From: Paractinoplanes rishiriensis
Lineage (GTDB): Bacteria > Actinomycetota > Actinomycetes > Mycobacteriales > Micromonosporaceae
Direction of reading: 5' to 3'
Assembly (NCBI RefSeq): GCF_016862375.1
Contig: NZ_BOMV01000039.1
Span: 124,001 to 188,000 of the forward strand
DNA: 64,000 bases
Numbering within the stretch: the stretch's first letter is position 1; each line of letters starts with the position of its first letter. Below the pieces are notes generated by a model. That model did not search any database and was not told the DNA's origin. It saw nothing but the letters and a program-made list of their open reading frames with translations. Shown one piece after another: positions 60,344 to 64,000 of this stretch. The position numbers and the translations under genes were made by a program.

Positions 60344-60460
60344 TCAGCCCTGGCGCTGCTTGTGGCGCGCGTCGGTCTTGCAGATGACCATGACGCGACC
60401 ATGCCGCCGGATGACCCGGCAGTTGTTGCAGATCCGCTTGACGCTCGGCTTGACCTTCAC
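60344..60460 (-). CDS. rpmJ: 50S ribosomal protein L36
   Basis: 38 aa: VKVKPSVKRICNNCRVIRRH... with the zinc-binding C-x2-C...C (CNNC, ICKTDARH), the form with intact ligands. GTG at 60460 has AAGG upstream. It lies between infA and rpsM in the conserved order. Confidence 0.95.
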   Translation of the reverse strand: MKVKPSVKRICNNCRVIRRHGRVMVICKTDARHKQRQG

Positions 60461-60520
60461 GGTTTGCCTTAACTCTCACTCGGACGGGTTTGTCTGGCGT
60501 TTCCGCCGCCCGTCCCCGGT

Positions 60521-60742
60521 TTACTTGTAGCGGTAGACAATGCGTCCACGGGTCAGGTCGTATGGCGACAGTTCGACCACGACTCGGTCCTCGGGCAGGA
60601 TGCGAATGTAGTGCTGCCGCATCTTGCCGGAGATGTGAGCCAGCACCTTGTGACCATTGGCGAGCTCCACGCGGAACATGGCGTTCGGCAGGGGCTCGAT
60701 CACTCGGCCCTCGATCTCGATGGCTCCGTCTTTCTTAGGCAT
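60521..60742 (-). CDS. infA: Translation initiation factor IF-1
   Basis: 73 aa OB-fold protein: MPKKDGAIEIEGRVIEPLPNAMFRVEL, ending RGRIVYRYK. ATG at 60742 has GGAGGA upstream. It starts the infA-rpmJ-rpsM-rpsK-rpsD-rpoA-rplQ unit, with its own promoter about 140 bp upstream. Confidence 0.97.
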   Translation of the reverse strand: MPKKDGAIEIEGRVIEPLPNAMFRVELANGHKVLAHISGKMRQHYIRILPEDRVVVELSPYDLTRGRIVYRYK

Positions 60743-60884
60743 GTCCTCCGCTACCTGACACTGGGGTTCGGGGCTAGCATGCAGCGTCATACCCGAGTTG
60801 TTGCCAGCTCGGACCAGCCGCGGCACCCGCGCATCCTCGAAGCGCTGAGGACATGCAGGAGTGGACGCTGCGCGCCAGCTAGCC

Positions 60885-60914
60885 AGTGTACGCGCGTCGC
60901 AGGAGCCACGCCAA
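60885..60914 (-). promoter_or_regulatory. Probable infA promoter
   Basis: Minus strand -35 TTGGCG (60909-60914) and -10 TACACT (60885-60890), 18-nt spacer, in the 235-bp gap 60743-60977. The predicted leader is about 140 nt. Confidence 0.6.
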
Positions 60915-60977
60915 ACCGGTGTCGCCGTTACCCGGGGTCGGGTGTGTCGGCGCCCCGCAAATGCGACAAACAGGTCG

Positions 60978-61628
60978 TTAATTGTCCTGTATTGCCGGTT
61001 GGTCGGCCTCCGGAGGCCGCGGTTTCGGTGGCAACTCGCCGCGTTCGATCGCCTCGGCGACGAACGCCCGGCGCTGCTCCTTGGTCGGGTTCTCGGGCAG
61101 CTCCCCGCGGGCGATGGCCCGGGCCTGCAGCGCCCTGCGCTCCCGCTTGTGCTCGCGCAGCTGCCGCCGGAACACCCGCGCCGCGGCGTACTTGCGCGGC
61201 TCACCGGTCGCCAGCCCGCCGGCCGTGCGCAGCAGCAGGATGATGCCCCACGGCCCGAGGAACCAGAGCGGCCAGTAGAAGACCGCCTCCTCGCTGGCCA
61301 CCGACGTGATCACCCAGATCACCGTGAAGAAGCCGACCGCCTTGCTCCACGGACCCCAGACGTGGCCGAGCCAGGCCGAGCGGATGCTGCTGTCGGAGCC
61401 CCGGACCGGCGCCGGCGCGGCGGGCACCACCGGGATCGAGGTGGGCAGGTCGGCCAGCAGGCGGTCCAGGTCGCCGTATGTCTTCGCCGCGTACGCACCC
61501 TGCAGGCGCTCGTCGTACTCGGTCAGGTCGAGGCGGCCCTCCTCGAGCGCGGCGCGCAGCTGATCCGCGACCTGCTGCCGATCGTTGTCGGCGGCTCGCA
61601 TCCGCTCCCGGCCCATGTCCTCCAGCAT
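60978..61628 (-). CDS. DUF1707 protein with 2TM domain
   Basis: About 216 aa. N-terminal DUF1707 (RAADNDRQQVADQLRAALEEG, then LTEYDERLQGAYAAKTYGDLDRLLADLP), linker, two hydrophobic segments (2TM domain: AVGFFTVIWVITS; FYWPLWFLGPWGIILLL) and a basic C-terminal coil. ATG at 61628 is preferred; a longer frame lacks DUF1707-like sequence at its N-terminus. Paralogue of the next gene. Function unknown. Confidence 0.82.
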   Translation of the reverse strand: MLEDMGRERMRAADNDRQQVADQLRAALEEGRLDLTEYDERLQGAYAAKTYGDLDRLLADLPTSIPVVPAAPAPVRGSDSSIRSAWLGHVWGPWSKAVGFFTVIWVITSVASEEAVFYWPLWFLGPWGIILLLRTAGGLATGEPRKYAAARVFRRQLREHKRERRALQARAIARGELPENPTKEQRRAFVAEAIERGELPPKPRPPEADQPAIQDN

Positions 61629-61672
61629 GCCAGTCCCGTTCCAGCGGCCAACGGTTCGATGGGGCCGGCCGC

Positions 61673-62122
61673 TCAGCGGCGGTGCGGCCCGCCCTTTCCG
61701 AACCACTGGCCGCAGACGCCGAACACCAGCGGGATCAGCATCCAGACCGGCCAGAAGTAGGTCAGGTGCCCGGCGCTTGCACTGGTGATCGCCCAGATAA
61801 GGACACAAACCACAATCACTGCGCCGTACGGGCCGGCCCACTGCGCGATTTGACGGGCCGGAGAGGCCGTCTGCGGGGCCGGAGCCGCCGCGGGGGTGTG
61901 CGGCTGCACCTGGGCCCGCTGGACCGGCACCGTGCCGGGCAGGTCGGTCAGCAGGCCGTCGAGGTCGGCGTAGGTCTTGGCCGCGTAGGTGCGCTGCAGC
62001 CGGTCGTCGTACTCGCTGAGGTCGAGGCGGCCCTCGTCCAGTGCCGTCTTGAGCTGATCCGCGACCGTCTTGCGATCACTGTCGCCGGCTCGCATGTCCT
62101 CGCGCCCCATGGGCCTCAGCAT
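61673..62122 (-). CDS. DUF1707 protein with 2TM domain (paralogue)
   Basis: 149 aa. The DUF1707 part (RAGDSDRKTVADQLKTALDEG, then LSEYDDRLQRTYAAKTYADLDGLLTDLP) is nearly the same as in the neighbouring gene, followed by an Ala/Pro linker and two hydrophobic segments. A tandem duplication. It lies between map and infA, where most actinobacteria have no extra genes. Confidence 0.82.
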   Translation of the reverse strand: MLRPMGREDMRAGDSDRKTVADQLKTALDEGRLDLSEYDDRLQRTYAAKTYADLDGLLTDLPGTVPVQRAQVQPHTPAAAPAPQTASPARQIAQWAGPYGAVIVVCVLIWAITSASAGHLTYFWPVWMLIPLVFGVCGQWFGKGGPHRR

Positions 62123-62131
62123 GCCGGAAAG

Positions 62132-62965
62132 TCACGGCTGGCGCGAGGTCACCAAATCGCCCAGGCGGCCCCGGCCGCCGTCCGGCGCGGTGGTCACCCA
62201 GACGCCGTCGTCGAGCAGGCACATGGTGTGCTCCACGTGCGCGGCCACCGAGCCGTCCCGGGTCACCACGGTCCAGCCGTCGGCGAGTTCCTGGGTGCGC
62301 GGCGAACCCATCGTGATCATCGGCTCGATCGCGAGGCACAGACCCGGCACCAGGCGCGGGCCCTTGCCCGGCTTGCCGTGGTTGAGCACGTGCGGGTCCT
62401 GGTGCATCTCGGTACCGATGCCGTGCCCGCCGTAGCCGTCGACGATGCCGTACCGGCCGGCCTTGCGGATCGCCTTCTCCACGTTGAAGGAGATGTCGGT
62501 GAGGCGGCCCCGGCCGTTCGCCGCGCCGCGGGCGGCCGCCGCGATGCCGGCCCACATGGCGTCCTCGGCCACCGCGGTCATCGTCAGCAGGGCCGGGTCG
62601 GTCGCGCCGACGCCGACGGTGATCGCCGAGTCGCCGTGCCAGCCGTCCAGGATGGCGCCGCAGTCCAGCGAGATGAGGTCGCCCTCGGCGAGGATCTGGT
62701 CGGTCCGCGGGATGCCGTGCACCACCTGCTGGTTGACCGACGCGCAGATCGAAGCGGGAAAGCCCTGGTAGCCCTTGAACGACGGAACGGCGCCGGCGTC
62801 CCGGATGACCTTTTCGGCGATGGCGTCCAGGTCGCCGGTGGAGATGCCCGGCTGCACGGCCTCGCGCATGGCGTCCAGCGCGGCGGCGACAACCAGGCCG
62901 GCACCGCGCATCAGCTCGATCTGCTCGGGTGTCTTCAGCTGGATGTCCAGCTGGGGACGGCGCAC
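62132..62965 (-). CDS. map: Methionine aminopeptidase, type I
   Basis: 277 aa. Metal ligands are in SLDCGAILDGWHGDSA, GYGGHGIGTEMH, IEPMITMG and HVEHTMCL. It removes the initiator Met from new proteins. GTG at 62965 with GGGGG upstream, one base after the adk stop. In the secY-adk-map order. Confidence 0.96.
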   Translation of the reverse strand: MRRPQLDIQLKTPEQIELMRGAGLVVAAALDAMREAVQPGISTGDLDAIAEKVIRDAGAVPSFKGYQGFPASICASVNQQVVHGIPRTDQILAEGDLISLDCGAILDGWHGDSAITVGVGATDPALLTMTAVAEDAMWAGIAAAARGAANGRGRLTDISFNVEKAIRKAGRYGIVDGYGGHGIGTEMHQDPHVLNHGKPGKGPRLVPGLCLAIEPMITMGSPRTQELADGWTVVTRDGSVAAHVEHTMCLLDDGVWVTTAPDGGRGRLGDLVTSRQP

Positions 62966-62966
62966 G

Positions 62967-63620
62967 TCAGCCCCCGTACGACCGCAGGGCGTCGATGGCG
63001 CGCACGGTCACGTCCTCGACCGGGCCGGTGGCGTCGATGCCCACCAGTTTGCCCTGTGCGCCGTAGAAGTCGACCAGGGGCGCGGTCTTCTCGGCGTACT
63101 CGACCAGGCGGTTGGCGATGGTCTCCGCCTTGTCGTCGTCCCGCTGGAACAGCTCCGACCCGCAGCGGTCGCAGATGTTGTCCTTGCTGGTCGGGTCGAA
63201 CTCGACGTGCCAGATCTTGCCGCAACCGCGGCAGGTCCGGCGGCCCGAGAGCCGCCGGATCACCTCGTCGTCGTCGACCACGAGTTCCATCACGAGGTCG
63301 AGCGCCGTGCCGAGGTCGGCGAGGAGCTTGTCCAGCGCCGAAGCCTGCGGCACGGTGCGCGGAAAGCCGTCGAGCAGGAAGCCGTCACCGGCGTCCGGCT
63401 CGGCCAGCCGGTCCCGGACCATGTTGATGGTCACTTCGTCCGGAACCAGCTGACCGGCATCCATGTAACGCTTGGCCTCCACGCCCAGGGGGGTTCCCTG
63501 TGACACGTTGGCCCGGAAGATGTCTCCCGTTGAGATCTTCGGTACGGCGAGGTGCGCGGCAATGAACTCAGCCTGGGTCCCCTTACCGGCCCCCGGAGGG
63601 CCCACCAGTACCAGCCGCAC
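62967..63620 (-). CDS. adk: Adenylate kinase (zinc LID type)
   Basis: 217 aa. P-loop GPPGAGKGTQAEFIA, and a LID with a four-Cys zinc set (CRGC...CDRC), a feature of Gram-positive-type Adk. Catalyses ATP + AMP to 2 ADP. GTG at 63620 with GAGG upstream. 74 bp after secY. Confidence 0.97.
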   Translation of the reverse strand: MRLVLVGPPGAGKGTQAEFIAAHLAVPKISTGDIFRANVSQGTPLGVEAKRYMDAGQLVPDEVTINMVRDRLAEPDAGDGFLLDGFPRTVPQASALDKLLADLGTALDLVMELVVDDDEVIRRLSGRRTCRGCGKIWHVEFDPTSKDNICDRCGSELFQRDDDKAETIANRLVEYAEKTAPLVDFYGAQGKLVGIDATGPVEDVTVRAIDALRSYGG

Positions 63621-63694
63621 CTACATCGCCTCGCTTCGATGAGAACGATCCTCGCTTGCCGACGACGCGAGAGCCCCCCGGCTCCGCGTCCCCA

Positions 63695-64000
63695 CTAGCG
63701 GAGGAACCCTTCGTAGTTGCGCTGCATGAGCTGGCTTTCGATCTGCTTCACCGTCTCCAGACCCACACCCACCATGATCAGCACCGCAACACCACCGAAC
63801 GGGAAGTTCTGGTACTGCTGCGCGTTCAGCCAGATGAAGAAGAAGTTCGGCATAACCGACAGGACGGCCAGGTACAGCGCGCCCGCCAGCGTGATCCGGC
63901 TGAGGATGAAGTCCAGGTAGTCGGCGGTGGGCTTACCCGGCCGGATACCCGGCACGAACCCACCGTACTTCTTCATGTTGTCCGCGACCTCGGTCGGGTT
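63695..64000 (-). CDS. secY: Preprotein translocase SecY, C-terminal end only
   Basis: The last 102 residues are in the window; the rest lies beyond its right edge. The sequence ...KYGGFVPGIRPGKPTADYLDFILSRITLAGALYL and the end GGVAVLIMVGVGLETVKQIESQLMQRNYEGFLR are SecY TM9-10 and the cytoplasmic tail. It is the channel of the Sec translocon and comes before adk as usual. Confidence 0.95.
   Translation of the reverse strand, partial: NPTEVADNMKKYGGFVPGIRPGKPTADYLDFILSRITLAGALYLAVLSVMPNFFFIWLNAQQYQNFPFGGVAVLIMVGVGLETVKQIESQLMQRNYEGFLR

Noticed and set aside
1..64000. tRNA, rRNA, insertion sequences, prophage
   Set aside because: No cloverleaf, rRNA segment, transposase or integrase was recognised by eye; tRNAscan or ISfinder runs would settle this.

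Overview
This window is high-GC DNA from an actinomycete. GTG and TTG starts are frequent, stop/start overlaps (ATGA, GTGA, TTGA) are common, and GroEL1 ends in a histidine-rich tail. It also carries a complete conservon (sensor kinase-like protein, roadblock, DUF742, small G protein), tandem DUF1707 genes and a MmpS-like surface protein. The order groES-groEL ... tsaD-rimI-tsaB-udg-tsaE-hydrolase-alr-nnrD-acpS-glmS ... glmM-rpsI-rplM ... truA-rplQ-rpoA-rpsD-rpsK-rpsM-rpmJ-infA-map-adk-secY is the usual actinobacterial chromosomal backbone. Protein flavour points to Micromonosporaceae, perhaps Actinoplanes; that assignment is inference.

Layout. 1-6611 (minus): an M16-like peptidase (cut by the window edge), an uncharacterised helical protein, and a xylose/ribose-type ABC importer with its ROK regulator. 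6957-11148: a YbaK-type deacylase, a two-gene secreted/anchored pair of unknown function, and a THUMP-like methyltransferase. 11175-13457: groES-groEL with two CIRCE operators, an intercistronic hairpin and a terminator. 13496-14711: a DUF1707 protein and a 0.9-kb repeat-bearing gap. 14712-18169: an unusual heterodimeric ABC exporter. 18227-25975: the t6A/cell-wall/housekeeping block (tsaD, rimI, tsaB, udg, tsaE, hydrolase, alr, nnrD, acpS). 26120-27969 (plus): a WXG100-like protein coupled to a DUF1023 hydrolase.

27975-34761: glmS, glmM, rpsI and rplM on the minus strand, interrupted by a plus-strand MmpS-like gene, an aminotransferase and a 14-bp tandem repeat array. 35168-41019: a HemD/winged-helix regulator facing a complete conservon. 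41436-44463: a substrate-binding lipoprotein divergent from the conservon, a membrane protein and a secreted guanyl-type ribonuclease. 44521-47185: a three-gene putative sugar-catabolic operon (Gfo/Idh/MocA dehydrogenase, PmoA-like DUF6807, cupin) behind a LacI-type operator. 47164-52876: a TPP-riboswitch-controlled thiamine operon (thiE-thiO-thiS-thiG-tenI-like-thiD-thiC). 52917-56892: an ABC-F ATPase, an RsmC-like methyltransferase, a membrane-anchored hypothetical and truA. 56917-64000: the alpha/spc ribosomal operon running into secY.

Most genes are ordinary core functions. The parts most worth a second look are: the exporter pair whose two nucleotide-binding domains have decayed in exactly complementary ways; the secreted protein plus anchored partner at 7.6-9.9 kb; the conservon with a divergent solute-binding lipoprotein; the WXG100-like/DUF1023 pair; the LacI-type operator that overlaps a hairpin covering a ribosome-binding site; and several strong hairpins or inverted repeats inside core operons (groES-groEL, glmS upstream, rplM leader, rpsD-rpoA).
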